Positions 25,386 to 33,564 of a stretch of DNA of 64,000 nt are shown here, one piece after another; position 1 is the first letter of the stretch; the number at the start of each line of letters is the position of its first letter. Source of the stretch: Bacillaceae bacterium JMAK1 (GTDB lineage Bacteria; Bacillota; Bacilli; Bacillales; Marinococcaceae); assembly GCA_012970285.1 (NCBI GenBank), contig JIBW01000003.1, positions 584,115-648,114 on the forward strand, read 5' to 3'. A program made the position numbers and the translations under genes. Below the pieces are notes generated by a model. The model did not search any database and was not told the origin of the DNA. It saw only the letters and a list, made by a program, of their open reading frames with translations.

Positions 25386-26438
25386 ATGAGCAGGGAAAAG
25401 CAACGAGCGCTTAAACAGAGTGTCGCACCGTATGCGACGTCCAATACGAAAGCGGGCGTCTTTCAATTAATAAATACATTGCTCCCATTTGGTGTAGCGT
25501 GGTTTTTGGCTTACCAGAGCTTAAGCATCTCAATTTGGTTAAGTCTCGTTTTTTCAGTCATTGCTGCCGGATTTGTCGTTCGAATCTTTATTATTTTTCA
25601 TGATTGTACGCATGCGAGCTTCTTTAAGGATCGCAGGTGGAACCGGATCATAGGAAATGTATGCGGCGTGCTCACGCACTTTCCATTTGAGAAATGGAAA
25701 CACAGTCATTCGATTCACCATGCGACGAGTGGGAATCTCGATAAACGTGGTGTTGGTGACATCTGGGTCATGACCATTGATGAGTATAAAGAAGCGACTA
25801 AAATGGAGCGTTTGAAGTACCGCTTGTACCGTAATCCGTTCATTTTATTTGGATTAGGACCACTTTATTTGTTTCTCGTAGAAAACCGTTTTAATAAAAA
25901 AGGTGTAAAGAAAAAAGAGAAGTATAATACGTACCTAACGAATGCGTGTATTGCTTTACTGTATGGTGTAATGATTGCATTGATCGGTTGGCAAGCATTC
26001 TTACTCGTTCAAGTGCCAATTATGTATTTATCAGGAGCAGCTGGCATTTGGTTGTTCTATGTTCAGCACCAATTCGAAGATTCTTATTTTGAGAATGATG
26101 ATGAATGGGACTTTGTTAAAGCGGCTGTTGATGGGAGTTCATATTATAAGCTTCCGAAAGTAATTCAGTGGATTACAGGCAACATCGGCTATCACCATGT
26201 TCATCATTTAAGTCCGAAAGTGCCGAACTATCATTTAGAGAAAACACACGATAATACGCCGCCATTGCAAACGGCAACGACGATTACGTTCAAAAAGAGT
26301 CTTGAATCAATTCGGTTTCGATTATATGATGAAAAGAATCAGACGTTTGTGACTTTCAAAGAATTAAAGGATTTAGAGCATGTACAGTCAGTTGCTCACG
26401 TTCAGAAAAAGTCAAAGCGGTTAGAACAAAGATTATGA
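25386..26438 (+). CDS. des: Membrane fatty acid desaturase, Des-like
   Basis: A 350-residue integral membrane di-iron desaturase that introduces a cis double bond into phospholipid acyl chains to restore fluidity in the cold. The three histidine boxes are intact: HDCTHASF, HSHSIHHATSGN and HVHHLSPKVPNYHLEKTH, with an intervening QHQFEDSYFE. Length is close to B. subtilis Des (delta-5 desaturase). It lies directly upstream of a DesK/DesR-like sensor pair, the arrangement known from B. subtilis. The ATG at 25386 (MSREKQRAL) is preferred to the GTG seven codons earlier. A terminator follows, so the downstream genes depend on read-through or another promoter. Confidence 0.95.
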   Translation: MSREKQRALKQSVAPYATSNTKAGVFQLINTLLPFGVAWFLAYQSLSISIWLSLVFSVIAAGFVVRIFIIFHDCTHASFFKDRRWNRIIGNVCGVLTHFPFEKWKHSHSIHHATSGNLDKRGVGDIWVMTIDEYKEATKMERLKYRLYRNPFILFGLGPLYLFLVENRFNKKGVKKKEKYNTYLTNACIALLYGVMIALIGWQAFLLVQVPIMYLSGAAGIWLFYVQHQFEDSYFENDDEWDFVKAAVDGSSYYKLPKVIQWITGNIGYHHVHHLSPKVPNYHLEKTHDNTPPLQTATTITFKKSLESIRFRLYDEKNQTFVTFKELKDLEHVQSVAHVQKKSKRLEQRL

Positions 26439-26441
26439 ATG

Positions 26442-26468
26442 AAAGCTCTCCATACCGAGAGCTTTTTT
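26442..26468 (+). terminator. Terminator/attenuator between des and the sensor kinase
   Basis: Stem AAAGCTCTC / GAGAGCTTT with a short loop, followed by six T. It starts right after the desaturase stop and would reduce read-through into the kinase gene. Confidence 0.9.
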
Positions 26469-26508
26469 CTTCGTCATAGTGCATGTCTATTGTAAAGGAG
26501 TCGTTCCC

Positions 26509-27642
26509 TTGTATCATTGGTTTCATATCTTTCCGAAGAATACAGGCCTAAGTTTATTTGCATGGATTGCTTTTTGTATCTTGCCCTTCTACTTTATTAT
26601 TCGTTCGTCGACCTTATATGAGATTATTATAGGAATTACGATCATCGTGATGTTTTTTACGATCTACCGATTATCCTTCGTGAAAAAAGGTTGGACGGTA
26701 TACGTCGCGTTAAGTTTTGAGATGGTCATTAGCATTGGCATGACGATTTATTTCGGCTATGTGTATTTTGCGTTGTTTATTGCATTTTTTATCGGTAACC
26801 TGAAAAGTAAAGCGGGTTTTATCAGTCTTTATGTCGTTCATCTAACGACAACAGTTATTGCATTTACTGTCGGGTTTCTGATCGAAAACGAGGTCTTTTT
26901 TGCACAACTTCCTTTTAACGTGCTAAGTATACTCGGGGTAATATTGTTACCTTTTACAATTTACCATCGTAACCGAAGAGAAGAATTAGAAGGCCAATTA
27001 AAAGATGCTAATGAACGTATCTCCCAGCTGATGGTGATGGAAGAGCGGCAACGAATTGCTCGTGATTTGCATGATACATTAGGACAAAAGCTTTCTTTAA
27101 TTGGACTGAAAAGCGACCTTGCAAGTAAGTTATTGAGTACAAAACCAGACTTAGCAAAGCAAGAACTTGAAGATATCAACCAGACCTCTAGAACTGCACT
27201 AAGTGAAGTGAGAGAGATCGTCTCAAATATGCGAACTGCACGACTAGAAGATGAAATGGTTCGAGTACAAGAGTTGTTAAGGTTTAGTCAGATCAAATGC
27301 AACATCTCAGGTGAGCATACGTTTGAAGACCTTCCGTTACTCATTGAAGATGTGTTTTGTATGTGTTTACGAGAGTCGGTAACGAACATTGTTAAACATA
27401 GTCAATCCGCAACATGTACAATTAAATTAGATAACCTCCCGAATGAATGGCGAATGGAAGTACGAGATGATGGCATTGGCATCGATCCGGGAATTCCAAC
27501 AGAGAAGAAGAGTGGCATGAGAGGGATGAAGGAACGGCTGGAATTTGTGAATGGCAAGCTAGAAGTTCATTCGAACAAGGGAACTCAGCTTATCATTCGT
27601 ATACCGAGGATCATTCATCAAACTGAAGGAGGACTCAAATGA
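26509..27642 (+). CDS. desK: DesK-like membrane sensor histidine kinase
   Basis: About 377 residues. Five or so transmembrane helices fill residues 1-145 and are the likely temperature/membrane-thickness sensor. A linker coiled coil and the HisKA_3 segment ERQRIARDLHDTLGQKLSLIG carry the phospho-acceptor His. The HATPase part shows CLRESVTNIVKHSQ (N box), EVRDDGIGID (G1) and SGMRGMKERLEFVNG (G2). TTG 26509 is the start, because AAAGGAG precedes it by 8 nt; no ATG fits. The stop overlaps the regulator start by 4 bp (ATGA). By synteny it should control des. Confidence 0.92.
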   Translation: MYHWFHIFPKNTGLSLFAWIAFCILPFYFIIRSSTLYEIIIGITIIVMFFTIYRLSFVKKGWTVYVALSFEMVISIGMTIYFGYVYFALFIAFFIGNLKSKAGFISLYVVHLTTTVIAFTVGFLIENEVFFAQLPFNVLSILGVILLPFTIYHRNRREELEGQLKDANERISQLMVMEERQRIARDLHDTLGQKLSLIGLKSDLASKLLSTKPDLAKQELEDINQTSRTALSEVREIVSNMRTARLEDEMVRVQELLRFSQIKCNISGEHTFEDLPLLIEDVFCMCLRESVTNIVKHSQSATCTIKLDNLPNEWRMEVRDDGIGIDPGIPTEKKSGMRGMKERLEFVNGKLEVHSNKGTQLIIRIPRIIHQTEGGLK

Positions 27643-28238
27643 TCCGGATTGTGTTAGCAGAAGATCAAGGGATGCTCTTAGGGGCTCTTGCGTCGTTGTT
27701 AGAGTTAGAAGAAGATATGACCGTGGTTGGCAAGGCTACAAATGGGCATGAAGCTGTTGAGTTAGTACGAGAGAAGCAACCTGATATCTGTATTATGGAC
27801 ATTGAAATGCCACTCATGACCGGGATTGAAGCTGCAGAGTCACTAAAAGACGAAACGTGCAAAATCATCGTGCTAACAACCTTCGCAAGAACAGGTTATT
27901 TTAACTACGCCCGCGAGGCAGGCGTGAGCGGTTACTTGTTAAAAGATAGCCCGAGTGATGAGCTCGCGAGAGCAATCCGAACGATTATGAGTGGTCGAAA
28001 AGTGTACGCGCCCGAATTGATGGATATGATGCATAGCAATATTAATCCGCTGACAGAACGAGAAGGTCAAGTCATCTCGTTAATTGCCGAAGGCAAAAGT
28101 ACCAAAGAAGTGGCCGATCTTCTAGACATAAAAACAGGAACGGTTCGAAACTACGTATCTGTCATCTATGAGAAGCTGAATGTAAGCAATCGAATTGAGG
28201 CCATTTCGCTTTTTAAAGAAAAAGGTTGGTTCAAATAA
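27639..28238 (+). CDS. desR: DesR-like NarL/LuxR response regulator
   Basis: A 199-residue two-domain regulator. The receiver domain (IRIVLAEDQGML, CIMDIEMPLMTGIEAAESL with phospho-Asp, KIIVLTTFAR, GYLLKD with Lys) is followed by a LuxR-type HTH (NPLTEREGQVISLIAEGKSTKEVADLLDIKTGTVRNYVSVIYEKLNV). This matches B. subtilis DesR in length and in the sequence AEDQGMLLGALASLL. It is translationally coupled to the kinase. Its probable targets are the TGACAC-type sites before des and before the second two-component operon. Confidence 0.93.
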   Translation: MIRIVLAEDQGMLLGALASLLELEEDMTVVGKATNGHEAVELVREKQPDICIMDIEMPLMTGIEAAESLKDETCKIIVLTTFARTGYFNYAREAGVSGYLLKDSPSDELARAIRTIMSGRKVYAPELMDMMHSNINPLTEREGQVISLIAEGKSTKEVADLLDIKTGTVRNYVSVIYEKLNVSNRIEAISLFKEKGWFK

Positions 28239-28247
28239 CAGAGGGAC

Positions 28248-29063
28248 GTGTTCGGTGTGCAAACAGAATTACAGTCGAATTGTTTTCAGTGTTTTGGGTT
28301 ATGTTGTGTTGCACTACCATATAGTCAATCTGCTGATTTCCCTTACGACAAGGCGAGTGGTGAGCCTTGTCGTAACCTTAATGATAACTTTCTCTGCTCG
28401 GTTCATGATCAATTAGCTGAACGAGGCTTCCGTGGATGTGTGTCCTACGAATGTTTTGGAGCGGGGCAAAAGGTTTCTCAACAGATCTATGATGGACAAG
28501 ATTGGCGAAGAAACCCCAAAACAGCAGAAGGAATGTTTCGTGTTTTTCCAATCGTGCAGCAACTTCACGAAATGCTCGTTTACTTACACCAATGTCTGCA
28601 ACTAGACGAGGTCTCGTCTTTTCGCACTGAGCTAGAGCAGCAGTATAAACAGATTGAAGAGCTAACTGTGCAATCACCGACGGATATGTTAACGATTGAT
28701 GTTGCTTATTATCGATTAAGCGTTAGTGGTTGGTTAGAGAAAGCGAGTATTGCTTACCGTGCGAAGAAAAGACAAATGAATCGTTTGTTAAATAAAAAGG
28801 GAATCGATTGCATCGAAGCCGATTTAAGCAACATGAACCTGTATGGCGAAAGCTTTCGAGGACGACTCATGATTGCTACGAACTTCACGAAGAGTGATTT
28901 ACGGCGAGTCGATTTTCTCGGAGCAGACTTGCGCAATGCCCATTTTCATGGCGCAAATCTAAGTGAAGCGTTGTTTCTTACACAATCTCAGTTAAATGCT
29001 GCAAGAGGTGATCAAGCGACGGTTATCCCAGATCATCTTGTGCGACCGATGCATTGGTATTAA
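28248..29063 (+). CDS. Cys-rich pentapeptide-repeat protein
   Basis: A 271-residue protein starting with GTG 9 bp after the regulator stop, hence probably the last gene of that operon (GTG 28257 is an alternative start). The N-terminus is cysteine-rich (NCFQCFGLCCVALPY..., later CRNL, CSVHDQL, FRGCVSYECFGAG), suggesting metal or disulfide binding. Residues about 195-250 are pentapeptide repeats with the A(D/N)Lxx pattern (EADLSNMNLYGESFRG, TKSDLRRVDFLGADLRNAHFHGANLSEALF), which form a quadrilateral beta-helix. Function is unknown. Its linkage to a membrane-fluidity sensor is notable but unexplained. Confidence 0.85.
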   Translation: MFGVQTELQSNCFQCFGLCCVALPYSQSADFPYDKASGEPCRNLNDNFLCSVHDQLAERGFRGCVSYECFGAGQKVSQQIYDGQDWRRNPKTAEGMFRVFPIVQQLHEMLVYLHQCLQLDEVSSFRTELEQQYKQIEELTVQSPTDMLTIDVAYYRLSVSGWLEKASIAYRAKKRQMNRLLNKKGIDCIEADLSNMNLYGESFRGRLMIATNFTKSDLRRVDFLGADLRNAHFHGANLSEALFLTQSQLNAARGDQATVIPDHLVRPMHWY

Positions 29064-29237
29064 GGATATTATTAAGAAGCTTATGCGTTCTGGGTAGGTA
29101 CACACTAATGAACAGCGCTTCTGTGGCTCCGCTTGCTTATCGTAAGTCGTATTTATAAAACGACAAATTGAAGGAGTGAAATTACATTCACTTTGCATTT
29201 CTATTTGAGTCGATTTTTCTAATTGTCTAGTCATTGG

Positions 29238-29268
29238 TATTCCTAACATATTAGGAATGCTTTTTTTA
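29238..29268 (+). terminator. Terminator downstream of the pentapeptide gene
   Basis: Stem ATTCCTAA / TTAGGAAT with loop CATA, then GC and seven T. It closes the region after the pentapeptide gene. The 170 bp before it hold no credible gene. Confidence 0.88.
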
Positions 29269-29304
29269 TGTATAAAAAACTATACGACCTGTTCAAGTAT
29301 TGGT

Positions 29305-29340
29305 ATGATAAAAGCATACTGATGAGTATGCTTTTATCAT
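29305..29340. promoter_or_regulatory. Perfect 16-bp inverted repeat upstream of the TetR gene
   Basis: ATGATAAAAGCATACT is followed by a 4-bp gap and its exact complement. It lies 19 bp before the tandem-HTH TetR gene and overlaps a -10-like TATGAT. No T-run follows, so it is more likely an operator (autorepression) than a terminator. Confidence 0.6.
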
Positions 29341-29358
29341 GTTATAGAAGGAGAAATC

Positions 29359-30126
29359 ATGAAAAGTCACGATAAGGTGATGGATTCAGCCATCAAGCTT
29401 GTAAGTAATAATCCTGTAGATAAATTGACTTTTGCAATGGTTGCTAAGGAAGCGGAAGTTCATTGGACGACCGTTAAGCGTCACTTTGGAAGCAAAGAAA
29501 TGATGCATGAAACATTGCGGCATAAAAGTAAGCATTTAGGAACAAGAGAGCAGTTGTTGTATGCAGCAGAAGTTGTTTTTAAGCGGCTTGGTTACGACAA
29601 AGCAACTTTGGATGATATAAGTGCAGAAGCTAAAATGACGAAAGGTGCAATATACTGGCATTTTAATAATAAAGATCACATCTTCATTGAGCTTATGGAT
29701 CAAGTGCTAAATAGATTACTACAAGAAATTCCTATGATCTTAGCTAATGTATTTGACCAGGCTAACCCCGAGGAAGCAATTCGTGTCATGTTGCGTGTTC
29801 AATTTCAATCGTGTATCGATGATCCACCGACATTAATCTATGAGTTTATTTCAAGGCGTAGGGAAGAGCATGTACGAGAAAGGCTAGATCACTCATTTTC
29901 TAAACTCTTTTCAGGTACTGCACAAGTACTTCGTACTTTACAGCAAGAAGGAAAGCTATCTGAAGAAGTGGATGTTGAGCATCTTTCTGTAACTGTACAT
30001 GGCTTAATTAATGGTGTTGTTCTCATGTGGTTAGTAGCTCCTCATACGGTCTCGTTGCTTGATCTTGCAGATACGGTAGCAGCAACATTAACACGAGTCA
30101 TAACTTCTAAAAACAAGGGGGTATAG
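29359..30126 (+). CDS. TetR-family regulator with two tandem HTH domains
   Basis: A 255-residue protein with two TetR-type DNA-binding modules in a row. The first, residues 5-53, includes KLTFAMVAKEAEVHWTTVKRHFGSKEMM. The second, residues 61-108, includes ATLDDISAEAKMTKGAIYWHFNNKDHIF and is closer to the family consensus. The usual ligand-binding domain follows (110-255). TetR proteins have one HTH, so this is an N-terminal duplication or fusion. The gene precedes an alpha/beta hydrolase by 1 bp (stop TAG then ATG), and a perfect 16-bp inverted repeat lies upstream; self-regulation of this two-gene unit is likely. Confidence 0.9.
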   Translation: MKSHDKVMDSAIKLVSNNPVDKLTFAMVAKEAEVHWTTVKRHFGSKEMMHETLRHKSKHLGTREQLLYAAEVVFKRLGYDKATLDDISAEAKMTKGAIYWHFNNKDHIFIELMDQVLNRLLQEIPMILANVFDQANPEEAIRVMLRVQFQSCIDDPPTLIYEFISRRREEHVRERLDHSFSKLFSGTAQVLRTLQQEGKLSEEVDVEHLSVTVHGLINGVVLMWLVAPHTVSLLDLADTVAATLTRVITSKNKGV

Positions 30127-30127
30127 T

Positions 30128-31087
30128 ATGTTAGGGATTAGTCTCGTATTCGTTATACTAATTGGTATCGGTCTACTTTGGTCGTACAATCAACAACATT
30201 TCAAAGCAATTGAAAAAAGAAATCCTCCTAAAGGTCAATTTGTGGGAGTGGATGGTTTAGAGTTGCACTACATTAGTGAAGGAGACGGGGAGCCGCTTGT
30301 TTTGCTACATGGTGGGGTCATTTCAAGTGTCGATTTTCAAGAGGTACTGCCTCTTTTGGCTCAGAATGGTTACCGATGTATTGCATTTGATCGACCGGGA
30401 TATGGACATAGCGATCGTGCAAAGGGGAGAACGACTCTTAATCACCAAGCAAAAATAATCCATGAAGCTATAAAACAGCTTGGGATACATACACCAGTTA
30501 CACTAGTAGGTCATTCATGGAGTGGGGCATTAGTACTTTCATATGCGCAGCAATTCCCAAATGATGTGAAAGGAATCGTTACGCTTGGAGCGGCTATGTA
30601 CAAAGAAGGATACCCTGCTGAGAATGGTGATCTGCTTTCAAAGATTGTAACCACTCGAAAGATCGGTTCGCTAATTATGAATACATTGTTGGCAACGCCG
30701 CTTGCAAAGAAGATGGGCAAAGTAACCGTAGTTGAAACATTTAAGCCAGAGCATGCATCAGTTGGTTATGAACAGACTCTTCTAGACTTATGGGGGAGAC
30801 CAAAGCAGTTCAAAGCTAATCGAGAAGATGTTCTACTATTTCCAGAATGTGCGCTTCACAACAGCAAATCCTATTCTGAGATTCATACCCCGATCCTTGC
30901 TGTTGTTGGAGAGCTTGACCCTTTTAATACGCTAGCTATGGCAGAGCGGTTGGTTGAGGAAACGCCAAATTCAGAATTATCCATATTAAAAGGTGTTGGC
31001 CATATGATTCCTCAGAATCATCCTGAAAAAGTCGTGAATGCTGTTCAGCAAGTTAATAGCGAAGAGAATCAAGCAGACCATGCTTAG
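30128..31087 (+). CDS. Membrane-anchored alpha/beta hydrolase
   Basis: A 319-residue hydrolase with an N-terminal membrane anchor (residues 2-19). The oxyanion strand is LVLLHGGVISS, the nucleophile elbow is VGHSWSGAL (Ser), the acid is in VVGELDPFN (Asp) and the base in LKGVGHMIPQNHP (His). The order and spacing are those of esterases/haloperoxidase-like enzymes. Its substrate is unknown. It is co-transcribed with the tandem-HTH TetR gene, whose ligand is perhaps the substrate or product. A strong terminator follows. Confidence 0.9.
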   Translation: MLGISLVFVILIGIGLLWSYNQQHFKAIEKRNPPKGQFVGVDGLELHYISEGDGEPLVLLHGGVISSVDFQEVLPLLAQNGYRCIAFDRPGYGHSDRAKGRTTLNHQAKIIHEAIKQLGIHTPVTLVGHSWSGALVLSYAQQFPNDVKGIVTLGAAMYKEGYPAENGDLLSKIVTTRKIGSLIMNTLLATPLAKKMGKVTVVETFKPEHASVGYEQTLLDLWGRPKQFKANREDVLLFPECALHNSKSYSEIHTPILAVVGELDPFNTLAMAERLVEETPNSELSILKGVGHMIPQNHPEKVVNAVQQVNSEENQADHA

Positions 31088-31098
31088 CATAAGCCAAG

Positions 31099-31134
31099 AA
31101 ACCTAGGCGACGATTGGCCACGCCTAGGTTTTTT
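31099..31134 (+). terminator. Terminator after the hydrolase gene
   Basis: An 11-bp stem, AAACCTAGGCG with its complement, followed by six T. The operator region of the next operon begins only a few bases later. Confidence 0.92.
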
Positions 31135-31137
31135 GTG

Positions 31138-31203
31138 ATGACACGTGTCACTTTGAAGAGGTGACAAACGTGAATAGGTTTCTTCTAGAGACTTCGCTAC
31201 AAT
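31138..31203 (+). promoter_or_regulatory. Second promoter with paired TGACAC-type sites
   Basis: Site 1 contains the perfect palindrome TGACACGTGTCA (31139-31150). Site 2 is TGACAAACGTGA (31162-31173), centre 23 bp away. The -10 TACAAT (31198-31203) is in TTCGCTACAAT. Aligned with the desaturase promoter from ATGACAC onward, GTGAC falls at +23 and TTCGCTACA at +55 in both. The -35 is poor, as for an activated promoter. Confidence 0.8.
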
Positions 31204-31234
31204 GGTAACAGACTAGTCAAAGGGGCTTAAGGTG

Positions 31235-32350
31235 ATGAGCTTTTCATTCTATCCGGATTATGCAAAGCGTTTTCTCGTCTTGGAACTCGTGAGCATTGTG
31301 TTTTTCTTTTTTAACGTTTTGACGTATGACAATGACGTTTCGTTGGTTTTGCGGATTGCTGTTGTTCTTGCGATCTTGGCACTTTATTTAGGTACGCTTT
31401 GGTATTTTGATGTGCGATATATCTTGTTTAGTGCGCTTGCTTTTATCCTTTTTATTTATCTTAGCGTTGCACTGCATTATTACTTGTTATTATTCATGAT
31501 ATTTTTTACAGATTTTCATAAAAAAGTGCCAATTGTACCGACTTTGCTTGTTCAACAAGTACTTCTAGTTATCACACATATCATTGTCTATTTGATCGCC
31601 GTCCCTCCCGCAGATGGTCCGTATTTTACGACGGTGCTCTTTCCGGTGTTGCTCATTCAACTGTTAATTCCTTACGTATCACGTTCGGTCATTCGGGCAA
31701 AAGAATTGCGAGAGGAATTGGAAGACACGAAGTCTCAGTTGGATGTGTATGTGCAAGAAGAAGAGCGAAACCGGATTGCGCGAGAACTGCATGACACGTT
31801 GGGACATACGCTCACGATGATGAAAGTGAAAAGTGAACTCGCGCTGTATTATATCGACCGTGAGCCAGAGCGTGCGAAAGTCGAAATGAATGATGTGCTG
31901 CAGACGACGCGGTTTGCGTCCAAACAAGTGCGCGAGGTCGTCACAACGCTTCGCTATACATCCATTAAAGAAGAGATGGCGCACGCAAAACAATTGTTTG
32001 CGACCAATGATACGGCATTTGCAGTTGAAGGAATTGAAGAGATTCCATCACTTAGTGAGGTCATTGAAACGATGGTTGCCCAGTCACTTCGAGAAGCACT
32101 AGTAAATGCGTATAAGCATAGTCACGCAAAGCGAATATGCGTGTCATTTCACTATGATGAAGAGCAGTTGACCGCCCGTATAACCGACAATGGCGTAGGG
32201 TTTGAAGAACATATGACAGATCTTGGGAATGGCTTACATTCCATTCGGGAGCGAATGAAATTGGCAAAAGGAAAGGCAAGTATCCACTCATCACCGAAAG
32301 GAACGATTGTGACGTTAACCATATTCGTAGGAAAAGAGGAACAACGATGA
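31235..32350 (+). CDS. Second DesK-like sensor histidine kinase
   Basis: About 371 residues and a paralogue of the kinase at 26.5 kb. About five transmembrane helices (1-150) are followed by a coiled coil and EEERNRIARELHDTLGHTLTMM with the phospho-acceptor His of the HisKA_3 type. The HATPase domain shows SLREALVNAYKHSH, ARITDNGVGF and LGNGLHSIRERMKLAKGKA. ATG 31235 or GTG 31232 may start translation. Its stop overlaps the regulator ATG (ATGA). Its promoter shares architecture with the desaturase promoter, so it is likely a member of the same membrane-lipid regulon. Confidence 0.9.
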   Translation: MSFSFYPDYAKRFLVLELVSIVFFFFNVLTYDNDVSLVLRIAVVLAILALYLGTLWYFDVRYILFSALAFILFIYLSVALHYYLLLFMIFFTDFHKKVPIVPTLLVQQVLLVITHIIVYLIAVPPADGPYFTTVLFPVLLIQLLIPYVSRSVIRAKELREELEDTKSQLDVYVQEEERNRIARELHDTLGHTLTMMKVKSELALYYIDREPERAKVEMNDVLQTTRFASKQVREVVTTLRYTSIKEEMAHAKQLFATNDTAFAVEGIEEIPSLSEVIETMVAQSLREALVNAYKHSHAKRICVSFHYDEEQLTARITDNGVGFEEHMTDLGNGLHSIRERMKLAKGKASIHSSPKGTIVTLTIFVGKEEQR

Positions 32351-32955
32351 TTCGACTATTACTCGCTGAAGATCAAGTTCTCCTTCGCGACGCTCTGCAA
32401 TCTTTACTTCAAGTATCTGAAGAAATTGAGGTTGTCGCTACGACCGGTGATGGAAGTGAAGCACTACACCTTGCGACCACTGAGAAGGTGGACGTGGCGT
32501 TACTCGACATTGAAATGCCTGGGCTCACTGGCATTCAAGTAGCGGAAAAGTTAAAAGAAAGTGATACGTATTCAGGCAAAGTTGCACTATTAACGACATT
32601 CTCAAGGCCTGGATATATTGAAAAAGCAATGGTGGCGAAAGTCGATGGGTACTTGTTGAAAGACGAACCGATTGCCACTTTGATTGACGCAATTAAGACG
32701 ATTGATTCTGGTAAACGAGTCGTTTCAACGGACTTACAACCGTTGCTCTTCTCCTTAGAGACAAATCCGTTAAATGAACGTGAAATCATGCTTTTACATG
32801 CGGTAAAAGAAGGCTTATCAACTGAGGAGATTGCTCAAGCCAAGCACTTATCAGAAGGAACCGTTAGAAATTACTTGTCATCTGCCTTACAAAAGTTGCA
32901 CGTTACCCATCGTCATGAGGCGGTCCGCGTAGCGGAAGAGAAAGGATGGATGTAA
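32347..32955 (+). CDS. Second DesR-like NarL/LuxR response regulator
   Basis: A 202-residue regulator. The receiver (IRLLLAEDQVLLRDALQSLL, VALLDIEMPGLTGIQVAEKL with phospho-Asp, VALLTTFSRPGY, GYLLKDEP) is joined to a LuxR HTH (NPLNEREIMLLHAVKEGLSTEEIAQAKHLSEGTVRNYLSSALQKLHV). It is clearly related to the regulator at 27.6 kb. The HTH recognition helices (KEVADLLDIKTGTVRNYVS against EEIAQAKHLSEGTVRNYLS) are similar enough that overlap in target sites is conceivable. It is coupled to its kinase and followed, 1 bp on, by the DUF998 gene. Confidence 0.92.
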   Translation: MIRLLLAEDQVLLRDALQSLLQVSEEIEVVATTGDGSEALHLATTEKVDVALLDIEMPGLTGIQVAEKLKESDTYSGKVALLTTFSRPGYIEKAMVAKVDGYLLKDEPIATLIDAIKTIDSGKRVVSTDLQPLLFSLETNPLNEREIMLLHAVKEGLSTEEIAQAKHLSEGTVRNYLSSALQKLHVTHRHEAVRVAEEKGWM

Positions 32956-32956
32956 T

Positions 32957-33562
32957 GTGAACCGATGGTATTGGATTGGAATTACTGCATGGATCGTCTC
33001 CTTAGTACCGCTTTTGTATGAACCGATCGCCATCGCCGCATCACCCGTGCCGTATAATCCTATACTTCAACCGATGAGTGATCTTGGTGTGACCGTCTGT
33101 AAGGAAAATGCTTATCCGTTAGTTCATTCATTAATGATTTGTTCACCTCATTATGTCATCGTTAACGCGTTGTTCACGTTATCGGGTGTCGCTTACGTTG
33201 TCGGAGCACTTGCATTGCGACGTTTTGTGTCCGAACGTCTTCCATTTGTCTTACTCATGCTGTTTGCCATCGGTGCAATCATTTCTGGATTAGTTCCAGC
33301 AGACGTAAATTTTGTGGCACATACGATTCCGGCGCTTACGATGTTCTTTGTGCCAGTTGTGATCGGTTTCTATGCAAAGCGAGTGCGCGTTGGTAAAGTG
33401 TGGAACTGGTCGATTTTCTGGCTGATGATCCTAGTCTTTATAGGAATGGTGCTCACCGTGTTTTTCCCGATTGGTGGTCTCTTGCAACGAAGTTTTTATG
33501 CGTTGGTTGCGTTATGGGGAATTGTATTTATGGTATGTCTTCGTAGGAAGCAAGGAGATTAG
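32957..33562 (+). CDS. DUF998-family membrane protein
   Basis: A 201-residue integral membrane protein with about six helices. The start RWYWIGITAWIVSLVPLLYEPIA, the PYNPILQPMSDLG motif and AIGAIISGLVPADVN are typical of DUF998 proteins, whose function is unknown. GTG start directly after the regulator stop. It belongs to the second two-component operon, so it may be an output or sensory partner of that system. Confidence 0.85.
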   Translation: MNRWYWIGITAWIVSLVPLLYEPIAIAASPVPYNPILQPMSDLGVTVCKENAYPLVHSLMICSPHYVIVNALFTLSGVAYVVGALALRRFVSERLPFVLLMLFAIGAIISGLVPADVNFVAHTIPALTMFFVPVVIGFYAKRVRVGKVWNWSIFWLMILVFIGMVLTVFFPIGGLLQRSFYALVALWGIVFMVCLRRKQGD

Positions 33563-33564
33563 TG

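Noticed and set aside
29173..29229. AAGGAG followed by an ATT-initiated 14-codon frame
   Set aside because: Looks like the three ATT/ATC cases but the peptide is very short and sits just before a terminator; no independent support.
28992..29249. Minus-strand 85-codon ORF overlapping the pentapeptide gene end
   Set aside because: It overlaps the C-terminus of a well-supported gene and a terminator, and has no RBS.
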